In this document: piece after piece, positions 52,401-61,686 of the stretch
How positions within the stretch are numbered: the stretch's first letter is position 1
Layout: every line of letters starts with the position of its first letter
DNA from: PSRI01 sp041484195
GTDB lineage: Bacteria; Bacteroidota; Bacteroidia; Chitinophagales; Chitinophagaceae
Length of the DNA stretch: 64,000 nucleotides
Reading direction: 5' to 3'
Assembly: GCA_041484195.1 (NCBI GenBank)
Contig: JBGPHC010000008.1
Coordinates: forward strand, 79,376 to 143,375
Notes under the pieces: model-generated
What the model was told of the DNA's origin: nothing
The model's input: only the letters and a program-made list of their open reading frames with translations
Databases searched by the model: none
Made by a program: the position numbers and the translations under genes

Positions 52401-53966
52401 ACACCAGGAGTGGGACTGATTTCGCCTCCTCCACATCACGATATTTATTCTATCGAAGACCTCGCGCAACTGATCTATGATCTCAAAAATGCCAACAGGC
52501 ATGCCAGGATCAGTGTGAAACTCGTTTCCAAGGCAGGAGTAGGAACGATCGCCGCTGGCGTAACCAAGGCGAAGGCGGATGTGGTATTGATTGCAGGTCA
52601 TGACGGTGGCACAGGCGCTTCGCCCATGAGTTCCATAAAGCATGCGGGACTACCCTGGGAACTAGGCCTGGCGGAAACGCATCAGACCCTGGTGAAAAAT
52701 CGCTTACGCAGCCGCGTTATAGTACAGGTTGACGGACAGTTGAGGACGGGAAGGGATATCGCCATCGCAGCCTTGCTGGGAGCCGAAGAATGGGGTATTG
52801 CCACGGCTGCCCTGGTAGTGGAAGGCTGTATCATGATGCGGAAATGCCATCTGAATACCTGCCCTGTAGGTGTCGCCACACAGAATCCTGAGCTGCGCAA
52901 AAGATTCACAGGCAATCCGGATCATGTCGTTAATTTCTTCAAATTCATCACACAGGAGCTCAGGGAAATCATGGCGGAACTTGGATTCCGTACTGTCAAT
53001 GAAATGATCGGCCAGGCAGATAACCTTGGGAAGAGAGAAAATATCACACACTGGAAATATGGCAAGTTGGATCTTTCGCCAGTCTTATATAAGGAACCTG
53101 ATTCCATGTTTACCGGGCTGTTCAAACAGGAAGAACAGGATCATGGCCTTGCCGCGGTGATGGACTGGGAACTGATTGAAAAAGCCAGACCCGCATTGGA
53201 AAGAAGGGAGCCGGTAACTGCTACATTCACCATCAGGAATACAGACAGGACAGTAGGGACCATATTGTCACACGAAATAACCAAAAAATATAGGGCCGAA
53301 GGGCTTCCGGATGATACCATTCATTTAAAGTTTATCGGAACCGCGGGTCAAAGCTTTGGAGCCTTCACCGTGAAAGGTGTAACGCTTGAGCTCGAAGGAG
53401 ATGCAAATGATTATTTCGGTAAGGGGCTGAGTGGCGCCAGGCTGGTTGTGTATCCCCCACGGGAAGCAGCCTATATAGCCGAGGAAAATATCATCATTGG
53501 AAATGTGGCGCTATATGGAGCTACCGAGGGAGAGGCATACATCAGGGGAAAGGCCGGCGAGCGTTTTTGCGTGCGTAATTCCGGAGCCCATGTAGTGGTG
53601 GAAGGTGTGGGAGATCACGGTTGCGAATACATGACGGGTGGCAGGGCAGTGATCCTGGGAGATACAGGAAGAAATTTCGCGGCAGGAATGAGTGGTGGCA
53701 TCGCCTATGTTTATGATGTAAAAGGACAATTTGCTTCGAATTGCAATATGGAAATGGTGGACCTGGAAACGATAGCGAACGGGGATTCCCGTGAATTGCA
53801 GGACCTGATCATGCAGCACTATGCGCATACAGGGAGCACGGTGGCAAAATTCATTTTGGAAGATTTTGAAAACCAGTTGAAAAATTTCGTGAAAGTATTC
53901 CCAAGAGATTACAAGAAAGCGCTGCAGGAGCGAAATGAAAAAGTGACCGTGAAGAGCAGGAAATAG
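49446..53966 (+). CDS. gltB: Glutamate synthase, large subunit
   Basis: 1,506 residues. Amidotransferase domain starts with ERDACGIGF; the catalytic Cys is at residue 16 and needs removal of a short N-terminal propeptide (15 residues here). The central and FMN-binding domains follow (GEGGEDERRYDRLPNGDS, SPPPHHDIYSIEDLAQLI, HDGGTGASPMSSIKHAGLPWE). The 3Fe-4S cysteines are at 1128, 1134 and 1139 (CIMMRKCHLNTCPVGVATQ). The C-terminal GXGXG beta-helix ends the protein (GLSGARLVVYPP, YMTGGRAVILGDTGRNFAAG). With GltD it makes two glutamates from glutamine and 2-oxoglutarate, supplying IlvE and all other transaminases. Confidence 0.97.
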   Translation: MVSNGLYSPEFERDACGIGFVVNIKGNKSHQIISDALTVLENMEHRGACGCENNTGDGAGIIIQTPHEFFFDECVKLGVHLPSYGRYGVGVIFYPREIKLREECRDIFNRSAEKLGLEILTYRKVPVKPTGIGTGALSVEPEMEQVFIACPDHITNPIDFERKLFVLRNYATHTINNTVRKDAIGFYIASLSYKTVVYKGQLTSLQVRPYFPDLSNKRVVSAFGLIHSRFATNTFPSWKLAQPFRYIAHNGEINTLQGNLNWLKTSERGFTSPYFSKEDMEMLLPIVTGGQSDSACLDNMIELLTLTGRSLPHVMMMLIPEAWDGNEQMDPIKKAFYEYHGSIMEPWDGPASISFTDGRIIGATLDRNGLRPSRYCVTHDDRVIMASETGTLPVDPAMIKEKGRLQAGKMFVVDMEQGRIISDTELKQKICTQKPYGDWLNQYKIRLEELDEPRVTFTHLSDESVFKYQKAFGYSSEDLELLIKPMALEGKEPVGSMGNDVPLGILSDEPQHFSSYFKQLFAQVTNPPIDPIRERMVMSLASYVGNNGNLLDEDPGHCHTVALKHPILTSKELEKLRSIDTGIFQAKTLQTYFRSDGKPGSLQAGIDRLCRYAVDAVEDGFEVLILSDRAIDSEHAAIPSLLATAAVHHHLIRKGLRGEVGLVIEAGDVWEVHHFACLIGFGATAINPYLAMATIRNMKSSGNLETELEWDNLRKNYIKAINDGLLKVFSKMGISTFQSYQGAQIFEILGLNSEVVEKYFTGAVSRIEGIGLDEIAKEALAKHFLAFNRKNIPVDMLPAGGLYQWKRKGEFHLFNPQTIHLLQYSTRMGDYSIFKKYSKHINDQGEKACTLRSLFEFKRTRPSIPIEEVEPAENIYKRFATGAMSFGSISWEAHTTLAIAMNRLGGKSNTGEGGEDERRYDRLPNGDSMRSAIKQVASARFGVTSLYLSEADELQIKMAQGAKPGEGGQLPGHKVDEWIGRVRHSTPGVGLISPPPHHDIYSIEDLAQLIYDLKNANRHARISVKLVSKAGVGTIAAGVTKAKADVVLIAGHDGGTGASPMSSIKHAGLPWELGLAETHQTLVKNRLRSRVIVQVDGQLRTGRDIAIAALLGAEEWGIATAALVVEGCIMMRKCHLNTCPVGVATQNPELRKRFTGNPDHVVNFFKFITQELREIMAELGFRTVNEMIGQADNLGKRENITHWKYGKLDLSPVLYKEPDSMFTGLFKQEEQDHGLAAVMDWELIEKARPALERREPVTATFTIRNTDRTVGTILSHEITKKYRAEGLPDDTIHLKFIGTAGQSFGAFTVKGVTLELEGDANDYFGKGLSGARLVVYPPREAAYIAEENIIIGNVALYGATEGEAYIRGKAGERFCVRNSGAHVVVEGVGDHGCEYMTGGRAVILGDTGRNFAAGMSGGIAYVYDVKGQFASNCNMEMVDLETIANGDSRELQDLIMQHYAHTGSTVAKFILEDFENQLKNFVKVFPRDYKKALQERNEKVTVKSRK

Positions 53967-54017
53967 CAATTGAAATTTTGAAATTGGATTTATTAAATCA
54001 AATGGTTTAGAAGAAAG

Positions 54018-55523
54018 ATGGGTAAACCTACAGGATTTTTGGAGTATTCGAGGGAGCTGCCAGACAAGAGACCTGTCAGGCAGAGGTTAAAAGATTATAA
54101 AGAATTCATCCAACCATACAGCGAAGAAAAATTGAATCAGCAGGCTTCCCGATGCATGAATTGCGGGATTCCATTCTGCCATAATGGTTGTCCGCTGGGA
54201 AACGTGATCCCCGAATTCAATGATGTGGTCTATCGCAAGAGTTGGAAAGAGGCCTACGAGATACTTTCATCTACTAATAATTTCCCGGAGTTTACGGGCC
54301 GCATTTGTCCCGCTCCCTGTGAGACCGCCTGTGTATTGGGTATTAACCAGCCGGCGGTTGTAATTGAAGAAATCGAGAAACATATCATTGAAATCGCATT
54401 CGAGAAGGGATTTGTAAAAGCCCGCAAGCCGGGGGTACGCAGTGGAAAGAAGATTGCGATAGTAGGTTCGGGTCCCGCCGGACTGGCCGCCGCAGCCCAG
54501 TTGAATTCTGCCGGACATTCTGTGACCGTATTCGAAAGGGATGACCTGCCGGGCGGATTGTTGAGATACGGAATACCGGATTTCAAACTTGAAAAATGGG
54601 TGATTGACCGTCGCGTCAAATTGCTGGAGGAGGAAGGAGTCGTTTTCAAATGCAATTCCTATGTAGGCGTGAATGTCAGCCTGAATGATCTATTGAGGGA
54701 ATACAGCGCGCTGGTTCTTTCGGGAGGTTCCATGGATCCGAGGGACCTTGATATTCCCGGAAGGGAGTTGAAAGGGATTTATTTTGCGATGCCATTCCTG
54801 AAACAACAAAATAAGCGGGTAGCCGGCAGGGATATATTTCCTGATTCTAATATTGAAGGCAATATTTATCCTGAAGAACTAAAGGCTGCAGGGAAAAATG
54901 TGGTAGTGATTGGTGGGGGAGATACCGGAAGCGACTGTGTGGGAACATCAAACAGACAGGGTGCAATTTCCGTGACTCAGTTTGAATTGTTGCCTAAACC
55001 TCCTGGAGAAAGAACCCCCTTCATGCCATGGCCCTCTTATCCCATGACGCTCAAAACATCATCTTCACACGAAGAAGGTTGCGAAAGGGATTGGGCCATT
55101 GCCACCAAAGAATTTATTGGAGACGGAAAGGGAAATCTCAAGGGATTGAAAATAGTGAAGCTCGAATGGAAATTCACGGAAGAAGGCCGTCCTGCCCAAT
55201 TCATAGAAGTGCAGGGAACTGAGAGAGTGATCCCTTGCGAATTAGCATTGTTAGCGATGGGATTTCTGCATCCTCTGCAGAAAGGAATGATCTCGGAACT
55301 GGGTGTTGACCTGGACGAAAGGGGGAATGTAAAAGCGGGTGAAAAATCTTTCCAGACCAATATTTCAAAAGTATTCAGTTGTGGAGATATGCGCCGGGGC
55401 CAGTCCCTTGTGGTATGGGCCATCAGCGAGGGCAGGGAATGCGCCCATAAAGTAGATGAATTCCTGATGGGTAATTCGTTTCTGGAATCCAAGGACAAAT
55501 CTCTCCTAAGCAAGGCTGTTTAA
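54018..55523 (+). CDS. gltD: Glutamate synthase, small subunit
   Basis: 501 residues. Delivers electrons from NADPH to GltB. N-terminal [4Fe-4S] cysteines: RCMNCGIPFCHNGCPLGN (about 46-63) and CPAPCETACVLGI (about 98-110). FAD motif IVGSGPAGLAAAAQLNSAGH (about 149-168), NADPH motif VVIGGGDTGSDCVGTSNRQG (about 296-315), and the closing FSCGDMRRGQSLVVWAISEGR. Length is typical. 51 bases after gltB, with its own terminator downstream. Confidence 0.97.
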   Translation: MGKPTGFLEYSRELPDKRPVRQRLKDYKEFIQPYSEEKLNQQASRCMNCGIPFCHNGCPLGNVIPEFNDVVYRKSWKEAYEILSSTNNFPEFTGRICPAPCETACVLGINQPAVVIEEIEKHIIEIAFEKGFVKARKPGVRSGKKIAIVGSGPAGLAAAAQLNSAGHSVTVFERDDLPGGLLRYGIPDFKLEKWVIDRRVKLLEEEGVVFKCNSYVGVNVSLNDLLREYSALVLSGGSMDPRDLDIPGRELKGIYFAMPFLKQQNKRVAGRDIFPDSNIEGNIYPEELKAAGKNVVVIGGGDTGSDCVGTSNRQGAISVTQFELLPKPPGERTPFMPWPSYPMTLKTSSSHEEGCERDWAIATKEFIGDGKGNLKGLKIVKLEWKFTEEGRPAQFIEVQGTERVIPCELALLAMGFLHPLQKGMISELGVDLDERGNVKAGEKSFQTNISKVFSCGDMRRGQSLVVWAISEGRECAHKVDEFLMGNSFLESKDKSLLSKAV

Positions 55524-55545
55524 ACCAGCGTTTTCTTATATCTTG

Positions 55546-55577
55546 AGCCACCTTTAAAGGTGGCTTTATGTTTTATT
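55546..55577 (+). terminator. Terminator after gltD
   Basis: AGCCACCTTTAAAGGTGGCT (55546-55565) is a perfect 20-base palindrome, an 8-bp stem with a TTAA loop at least, followed by TTATGTTTTATT. It separates gltBD from the ammonium-transport genes. Confidence 0.8.
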
Positions 55578-55719
55578 ATAATATGACATTATTTTCAAAT
55601 AACTCTCTTAAGAGCAATTATTTTATTCATAAGATCTGAATTTGCCAATTCTGCTAATTAAATATACATTAAAATAAAATAAATATAAATTTTAAAAAAG
55701 ATTAAATGAAAGAGATTGT

Positions 55720-55727
55720 TATTTTTG
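55720..55727 (+). promoter_or_regulatory. -7 promoter element for the first ammonium transporter gene
   Basis: TATTTTTG matches TAnnTTTG; initiation near 55734 leaves about 50 leader bases. No TTTG at standard -33 spacing in this very AT-rich region, so an activator (for example under nitrogen limitation) may be needed; that is inference. Confidence 0.45.
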
Positions 55728-55783
55728 TGTTGTAAATATAATATTATAAATATTATTAATTTAAAATTAAAAGTTTACAGCGT

Positions 55784-57181
55784 ATGAGCAAAATTGGGTT
55801 CAAAGCAGTCATCCCTTTCTTAATTCTGTCTGTACTCGCAATCATCTCCATTTTTATTCCCACAATCCCGAATTTCTCTGACACATCCAAGTACAACAGC
55901 GCCGATATAGCCTGGGTGCTCGTCGCCACGGCCCTGGTCTTTCTCATGACTCCGGGTCTTTCTTTTTTTTATGGTGGCATGGTAAATCGCAAGAATGTGC
56001 TCAGCACCATGATCAAGAGTTTTGTTGCCACTGGTGTCATCAGCTTTCTTTGGCTGATTGTAGGATATAGCCTGGCCTTTGGCAATGATATTGGAGGTGT
56101 GATCGGCAATCCATTTTCTCATTTTTTCTTCAAGGGGGTGAATAACGGCGCTCCCTGGGGCGGAGGTGCAACCATTCCATTATTATTATTCGCACTGTTC
56201 CAACTCAAATTTGCGATCATTACTCCCGCGCTTATAGTTGGAGCCGTGGCGGAGCGGATCAAATTTGTTTCTTACCTTCTATTTATAATATTATTCAGTC
56301 TTCTTGTCTATGCCCCTCTCGCGCATTGGACCTGGCATCCTGATGGATTCCTGGCCAAGATGGGTGTACTCGACTTTGCCGGAGGCACCGTGGTGCATAT
56401 ATCTGCCGGTTGCGCAGCGCTGGCAGGAGCCATCGTTTTGAAAAGAAGAAAGGTCCATATTAAAGGCGAAGACACTCAGCCGGCAAACATACCCTATGTT
56501 CTGCTGGGTACCGGTTTACTTTGGTTTGGCTGGTTTGGTTTTAATGCCGGCTCCGCACTTGCTGCAAACGACCTCGCGGTCTCCGCATTCGCCGCCACCA
56601 ATACTGCATCAGCCGTTGCAGGATTATCATGGATGTTTTTTGATGCCCTCAGAGGAAAAAAACCAAGCGTGCTGGGGTTTTGCATTGGCGCGGTGGTAGG
56701 ACTCGTTGCCATTACCCCCGCGGCTGGTTATGTGGCCGTCCCTCAAAGCGCTTTTATCGGTTTCATAGCAGCAATCATATCCAATATGGCCGCCCATTGG
56801 AGGTCCAAATCCACACTCGATGACACACTCGATGTTTTTCCCTGTCATGGTATCGGTGGCATGGTTGGGATGTTGCTCACCGGAATTTTTGCCACCAAGG
56901 CCATCAACGCGGCAGGAAATAATGGATGGTTCTATGGAAATGCTTCGCTTTTCTTCACCCAATTGAAGGGTTTGACTATCGTTGTTGCTTACAGCTTCAT
57001 AGTCTCCTTTTTAATATTCAAGCTCATTGATATGATCAGTCCTCTCCGTGTCAGCTCTGAAGAAGAAGACAAGGGACTTGACCAGACCCAGCATGGAGAA
57101 CGCTATGTGCAAGGCACACTCCTGGTTGACAATCGGGGAACGCTTGAAGAAAATGAATACATAGGGGAGGAAATTTTCTGA
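55784..57181 (+). CDS. Ammonium transporter (Amt/MEP/Rh family), first copy
   Basis: 465 residues, about 11 membrane helices. Conducts ammonium across the inner membrane. Twin pore histidines: GGTVVHISAGCAALAGA (first) and FPCHGIGGMVGMLLTGIFA (second). Family motifs include GLSFFYGGMVNRKNVLSTM, VGAVAERIKFVSYLLF, and GFNAGSALAANDLA. Polar C-terminal tail of about 40 residues. No glnK/PII gene lies beside it, which is unusual for amtB loci; the partner gene that follows is a porin, then a second transporter. Confidence 0.95.
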   Translation: MSKIGFKAVIPFLILSVLAIISIFIPTIPNFSDTSKYNSADIAWVLVATALVFLMTPGLSFFYGGMVNRKNVLSTMIKSFVATGVISFLWLIVGYSLAFGNDIGGVIGNPFSHFFFKGVNNGAPWGGGATIPLLLFALFQLKFAIITPALIVGAVAERIKFVSYLLFIILFSLLVYAPLAHWTWHPDGFLAKMGVLDFAGGTVVHISAGCAALAGAIVLKRRKVHIKGEDTQPANIPYVLLGTGLLWFGWFGFNAGSALAANDLAVSAFAATNTASAVAGLSWMFFDALRGKKPSVLGFCIGAVVGLVAITPAAGYVAVPQSAFIGFIAAIISNMAAHWRSKSTLDDTLDVFPCHGIGGMVGMLLTGIFATKAINAAGNNGWFYGNASLFFTQLKGLTIVVAYSFIVSFLIFKLIDMISPLRVSSEEEDKGLDQTQHGERYVQGTLLVDNRGTLEENEYIGEEIF

Positions 57182-57303
57182 GAATTAAGTCCCTGCGGTC
57201 TTATGTAAAAAGAGGAAAAGCTACCAAGCGAGAAGCGAATTTTCAAGGTTAACTTCTCACTTTGTATCCTTTCCCTCTCATTTTAAACTTAAAACCAATT
57301 ACA

Positions 57304-58371
57304 ATGTTAAGAAAATTCTTCGCATCAGCCTTTCTTTTTTCCAGTGTTTTCAGCGCCTTTTCACAGGATTCGTCTTCTAAGAAAAGTACCTGGACACTCA
57401 CCGGCTCTGTTGACGCGTATTACCGTTTCAATTTTGACAACGCCAAAGATGCAGACCCTCCGGCTATTAATAACTATACCAGCTTTACCAATTCCCAAAA
57501 CTCTTTCGAATTAGGCATGGCTTCCCTGAGAGTGGATCATACGATGGGAAAGGTGGCCGCCACCGTTGACCTTGGATTCGGAAGGAGGGCAGAAGAGTTT
57601 TCCTATAACGACCACAATAGTATGGCCGCCATCAAACAGGCTTTCCTCAGTTATGCACCTTCCGACAAAATTAAATTCACCCTAGGGAAGTGGGGCACAC
57701 ATATTGGCTATGAAGTGCTGGACGCGTATTTGAACCGGAATTACAGTATGGACTATATGTTCTCATATGGCCCGTTCTCTCACACCGGCCTTAAAATGGA
57801 CGCCACTTTCAAACAGGTGGGATTCATGATTGGTGTGGAAAATCCTTCTGATAATATTACCGCCAGTTTCGCAAAGAAATTTATTATCGGTCAGTTCAGT
57901 GTGGCTTCTGCCAGCGGAAAGGTGAAAGGATACCTGAACTACCAGGGCGGGAAGAATGGGGCCGATCAAAGCATCAACCAATTTGACGTAGTCATAACAG
58001 GAACGGTCAGCAGCAAATTCAGCGTGGGATACAATGGTACCGTCCAGTCTGTCAAACCCAGTGGCGCCAGCAGCGACTCATGGTGGGGCTCGGCCCTGTA
58101 CCTGAATTTCGATCCGGTTCCCATGTTCGGGGTCACCCTGCGTGGAGAATATTTTGATGATCAGAAAGCCGTTTCCGGCCTGGCACCCGCGGTAGGACTC
58201 GGCACCAGTGTTTTTGACTTGACCCTTTCGGGGAATATCAGGATTGACAATCTGACAATCATTCCCGAAATCAGACTGGACAATGCCAAAGATCCAATAT
58301 TCAAAAACAATTCTGATGAAGGCAAAAAGAGTACTGCCACTTTCATACTTGGCGCAACATATCATTTCTAG
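57304..58371 (+). CDS. OmpL-like outer-membrane porin (BBP2-type)
   Basis: 355 residues from ATG 57304 (MLRKFFASAFLFSSVFSAFSQ signal peptide); an in-frame upstream start is rejected because the signal peptide begins here. The mature chain is a beta-barrel with alternating strands: WTLTGSVDAYYRFNFDNA, MASLRVDHTMGKVAATVDLG, LKMDATFKQVGFMIGVENPS, and a terminal aromatic strand (TATFILGATYHF). It resembles putative porins of the OmpL/BBP2 group. Between two ammonium transporters, it probably lets ammonium or small nitrogen compounds through the outer membrane; that role is inferred only from position. Confidence 0.82.
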   Translation: MLRKFFASAFLFSSVFSAFSQDSSSKKSTWTLTGSVDAYYRFNFDNAKDADPPAINNYTSFTNSQNSFELGMASLRVDHTMGKVAATVDLGFGRRAEEFSYNDHNSMAAIKQAFLSYAPSDKIKFTLGKWGTHIGYEVLDAYLNRNYSMDYMFSYGPFSHTGLKMDATFKQVGFMIGVENPSDNITASFAKKFIIGQFSVASASGKVKGYLNYQGGKNGADQSINQFDVVITGTVSSKFSVGYNGTVQSVKPSGASSDSWWGSALYLNFDPVPMFGVTLRGEYFDDQKAVSGLAPAVGLGTSVFDLTLSGNIRIDNLTIIPEIRLDNAKDPIFKNNSDEGKKSTATFILGATYHF

Positions 58372-58423
58372 TATAGTTTGAAGAGCTCCTGAATCCACAG
58401 TTTAAACTTTAAACCAACATAAC

Positions 58424-60031
58424 ATGAAAGCAAATTTCAAAAACTGTGTGCCCCAAATGGGGGCCCGGTCTATTGCCCTAGATGGAAGCAGGCCACTTTT
58501 ACGTAGAATCAGGAATACACTGCCTCATATATTAATCACCCTGGCATTAATGGCCATTCTGATTCCGGCATTAGCCCAGGATCCTTCCGGCGCAAATACG
58601 GGTACCATTAAGGATCTCGGTATTGATACCCTTGCAGCATCAAAAGATACTATCATTAACAAGGTAATTGCAACCGTAAATACAATCGGGAATGCTGATG
58701 GGCACAACAAGATCGCGATCAATATCATGTGGACGCTGATTACCGGATTCCTGGTGATGTTTATGCAGGCTGGTTTTGCCCTGGTTGAAACCGGGTTCAC
58801 GCAGAAGAAAAACGTTGCACATACCATCGGTATGAATTTTATGGTTTATGCCATTGGGATGATCGGTTTTTGGATATGCGGATTTGCGATCATGTTTGGC
58901 GGAGCACTGAACCCCGCAATGTTGGGAGGCGGCGTTGCATCCAGTCATGAATATGTGGTGCATTTGTTCGGACATGATTTTGGGATTTGGGGAAGGGTTG
59001 GGTATTTCCTGAATAGTGATGTTTATGATGTTGGCGTATTCACCTTGTTCTTATTCCAAATGGTATTTATGGATACAACAGCTACCATTCCTACCGGATC
59101 TATGGCAGAAAGATGGTCCTTCAAATCCTTTATACTTTTTGGATTTTTCATTTCTATGTTCGTATATCCGTTGTTCGGAAACTGGGTATGGGGAGGTGGA
59201 TGGCTTTCTCAACTGGGGTTGAACTTTGGATTGGGACATGGACATGTGGACTTTGCGGGTTCCTCTGTAGTACACGAAGTGGGAGGCGTTGCCGCACTTG
59301 CCGGGGCTCTGGCGTTAGGCCCTCGAAAAGGAAAATACGGCAAAGATGGATCGGTCAATACCATCCCCGGACATAATATACCAATGGCAATACTGGGAAC
59401 ATTTATTCTCGCTTTCGGATGGTTTGGATTCAATCCTGGGTCCACATTGGCGGGAACGGACCTTCGCATTTCCGTTATAGCCGTTAATACTATGCTGGCA
59501 AGTGCGGCTGGCGCTCTTGCGGCTATGATGTACATGTATTTAAGCGGCAAAAAACCTGATCCGGGTATGATGGCAAATGGAATGCTGGCCGGACTTGTGG
59601 CCATAACAGCACCATGCGCCTTTGTAAATGCTTTATCTGCGGTCATAATTGGAATCGTTGCAGGTATTTTGGTAATTGTAGTTTACAATTTTGTAGATCG
59701 TAAACTGAAGATTGACGATCCTGTTGGAGCATTTGCGGTTCATGGCGCCAATGGATTTTGGGGAGTACTTTCCCTGGGTCTGTTTGCGGATGGTTCTTAT
59801 GGAGACGGATGGAATGGAGTGCCGGGAACCGTTAAGGGACTTTTTTATGGAGATGGAAAACAATTTGTGGCTGAACTAATTGGTGGTCTCACCTGCGCCG
59901 TATTCGTATTTGTGGTGATGTATGCATTCTTCAAACTATCAAATAAGATTGTGAAGATGCGGGTATCAGAATCCGTGGAAGTAGCCGGACTCGATATTCC
60001 TGAAATGGGAGTACATGGATATGTAGATTAG
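58424..60031 (+). CDS. Ammonium transporter (Amt/MEP/Rh family), second copy
   Basis: 535 residues. Differs from the first copy by a longer N-terminus of about 95 residues including a hydrophobic segment (about 35-51, HILITLALMAILIPALAQ) that reads like a signal peptide. Pore histidines: SSVVHEVGGVAALAGALALG and FAVHGANGFWGVLSLGLFA. Other motifs: QAGFALVETGFTQKKNVAHT, FGWFGFNPGSTLAGTDLR, and TTATIPTGSMAERWSFKSF. The two transporters are clearly paralogous but diverged, suggesting different affinities or conditions. Confidence 0.94.
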   Translation: MKANFKNCVPQMGARSIALDGSRPLLRRIRNTLPHILITLALMAILIPALAQDPSGANTGTIKDLGIDTLAASKDTIINKVIATVNTIGNADGHNKIAINIMWTLITGFLVMFMQAGFALVETGFTQKKNVAHTIGMNFMVYAIGMIGFWICGFAIMFGGALNPAMLGGGVASSHEYVVHLFGHDFGIWGRVGYFLNSDVYDVGVFTLFLFQMVFMDTTATIPTGSMAERWSFKSFILFGFFISMFVYPLFGNWVWGGGWLSQLGLNFGLGHGHVDFAGSSVVHEVGGVAALAGALALGPRKGKYGKDGSVNTIPGHNIPMAILGTFILAFGWFGFNPGSTLAGTDLRISVIAVNTMLASAAGALAAMMYMYLSGKKPDPGMMANGMLAGLVAITAPCAFVNALSAVIIGIVAGILVIVVYNFVDRKLKIDDPVGAFAVHGANGFWGVLSLGLFADGSYGDGWNGVPGTVKGLFYGDGKQFVAELIGGLTCAVFVFVVMYAFFKLSNKIVKMRVSESVEVAGLDIPEMGVHGYVD

Positions 60032-60048
60032 ACAGCCTTGAAAAATTT

Positions 60049-60084
60049 AAGAGTCTGCCCATGCTAAATGACGCAGACTCTTTT
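60049..60084 (+). terminator. Terminator after the second ammonium transporter
   Basis: AAGAGTCTGC (60049-60058) pairs with GCAGACTCTT (60073-60082) around a 14-base loop, followed by TTTTC. It closes the amt-porin-amt unit. Confidence 0.8.
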
Positions 60085-60207
60085 CATATTGTTATTTTAT
60101 AATGGAAAACTTACCCAAATTTCCGAATAGATATTATATAAAATAATATGTGAATATTTTATTTAATTGTAATCGATTGTGTATTCATTGTTATTGATAT
60201 TTTGCAT

Positions 60208-60215
60208 TATCTTCG
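60208..60215 (+). promoter_or_regulatory. -7 promoter element for nhaA
   Basis: TATCTTCG fits the TAnnTTCG variant. Initiation near 60222, about 50 bases before the ATG. The -33 element is not clear. Confidence 0.4.
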
Positions 60216-60274
60216 ACTAGGCTTTATGAAATATTATATATTCATTTTTTTAATTTGAACTAAAATATCACGAA

Positions 60275-61552
60275 ATGCCTTCCGTAGCGCCACCACTCCG
60301 GCAAATTCATTACCGCATCATGAATCCTCTACGGGAATTCCTAAATGATAGCAGGGCAACCGGAATAATATTAATAGGATGTACCATTTGCTCTCTTTTT
60401 ATCAGCAATTCATTCAATGGATTGTGGTATAGAAATTTCTGGAACGCCGACCTGCAGTTCAATACAACCCTCCATTTACCATCTTCTCCTACCCATTTGA
60501 TCAATGATTTCCTCATGTCTTTCTTTTTCCTACTGGCGGGCATGGAAATAAAGCGTGAACTTCTCAATGGAGAACTTTCCTCATTCAAGAAAGCCATTCT
60601 TCCTTTTGGCGCCGCCTTTGGAGGAATGTTGGTACCCGCTTTAATATTTGTCCTAGTCAATGCCAATACACCGTATGTGCATGGTTGGGGAATTCCAACT
60701 GCAACTGATATTGCTTTCTCCATTGGTGTCGCTTCTCTTTTGGGAAAGCGATTCCCAGTTAGTTTGAAAATTCTATTGCTCGCGCTCGCCATCATTGATG
60801 ACCTGGGCGCCATCATTGTTATAGCATTGTTCTACGGTGGTCATATTGAATGGCTTTATCTTGGCATTAGCGCGTTGATTTACTTCGGAATGTTTGCCTG
60901 CAATTATTTCAAATTGAAATTCGGGACCGTTCAGATTATATTGGGATTTTGTCTTTGGTTCACCATTTTGCAGTCTGGAATTGAAGCAAGCATCACCGGC
61001 GTTCTGTTCGCTTTTGCCGTTCCGGTAAATACGCTGGCTGTAATAGAAAAAGCAATCCATAAACAGGTTAATTTCATTATTTTGCCACTGTTTGCGCTGG
61101 CTAACACTGCTATCCTGATACCTTCCAACATTCTGTTTTCTCTTAATACAAATATCGGTTTGGGCATCATACTGGGCCTGGTTATTGGCAAACCATTGGG
61201 CATTTTCCTTATCAGCAGATTGATGGTTGCCCTAAGAATAGCCAGCCTCCCTGGAAATGTCCAATGGAAACAATTCCTCGGAATGGGTATGTTGGCAGGC
61301 ATCGGATTTACCATGTCAATATTTACAACCATGTTGGCATTTCCGGATGTGGGTTCCCGTGATATCGCCAAGATCTCAATCCTGACAGCAGTAATAGGCT
61401 CCGTTGTGGTGGGTTACTTCTATTTTCGTTCCATTGAAGTTAAGAGTGCCAAGTCATTTGTGAAGACGCCCTTGGTTACGGAGCCTAGCATCGAACAGAT
61501 TTTCGAGCCCGTTTTACAACGGCTTTCTCTATATGCTTCTGCAAGAGGCTGA
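60275..61552 (+). CDS. nhaA: Na+/H+ antiporter NhaA
   Basis: 425 residues, about 12 membrane helices. Exchanges sodium for protons. The two ion-binding aspartates are in LALAIIDDLGAIIVIALFYG, and GIPTATDIAFSIGVASLLG carries the further conserved Asp. LAGMEIKRELLNGELSSF and the C-terminal GIGFTMSIFTTMLAF are also typical. ATG 60320 (MNPLREFLND) would give the usual NhaA start and is equally likely. The C-terminal tail of about 40 residues is extra. Not obviously linked to its neighbours. Confidence 0.95.
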   Translation: MPSVAPPLRQIHYRIMNPLREFLNDSRATGIILIGCTICSLFISNSFNGLWYRNFWNADLQFNTTLHLPSSPTHLINDFLMSFFFLLAGMEIKRELLNGELSSFKKAILPFGAAFGGMLVPALIFVLVNANTPYVHGWGIPTATDIAFSIGVASLLGKRFPVSLKILLLALAIIDDLGAIIVIALFYGGHIEWLYLGISALIYFGMFACNYFKLKFGTVQIILGFCLWFTILQSGIEASITGVLFAFAVPVNTLAVIEKAIHKQVNFIILPLFALANTAILIPSNILFSLNTNIGLGIILGLVIGKPLGIFLISRLMVALRIASLPGNVQWKQFLGMGMLAGIGFTMSIFTTMLAFPDVGSRDIAKISILTAVIGSVVVGYFYFRSIEVKSAKSFVKTPLVTEPSIEQIFEPVLQRLSLYASARG

Positions 61553-61662
61553 ATATTATTTTATTGTCATTCCGGCATCAGGACCCTAAACCTTTGATGC
61601 TTCTGCACCCTCCTCCTTTCGGCACTAGGTGTGGAATGAATTTCAGGAAAGTAATATTGTAT

Positions 61663-61686
61663 GGGCGCATCTTCTTGGATGTGCCC
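61663..61686 (+). terminator. Hairpin downstream of nhaA
   Basis: GGGCGCATC (61663-61671) pairs with GATGTGCCC (61678-61686) with one G-U, loop TTCTTG, followed by TATTTCTTTA. About 110 bases past the nhaA stop; a plausible but imperfect terminator. Confidence 0.55.
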
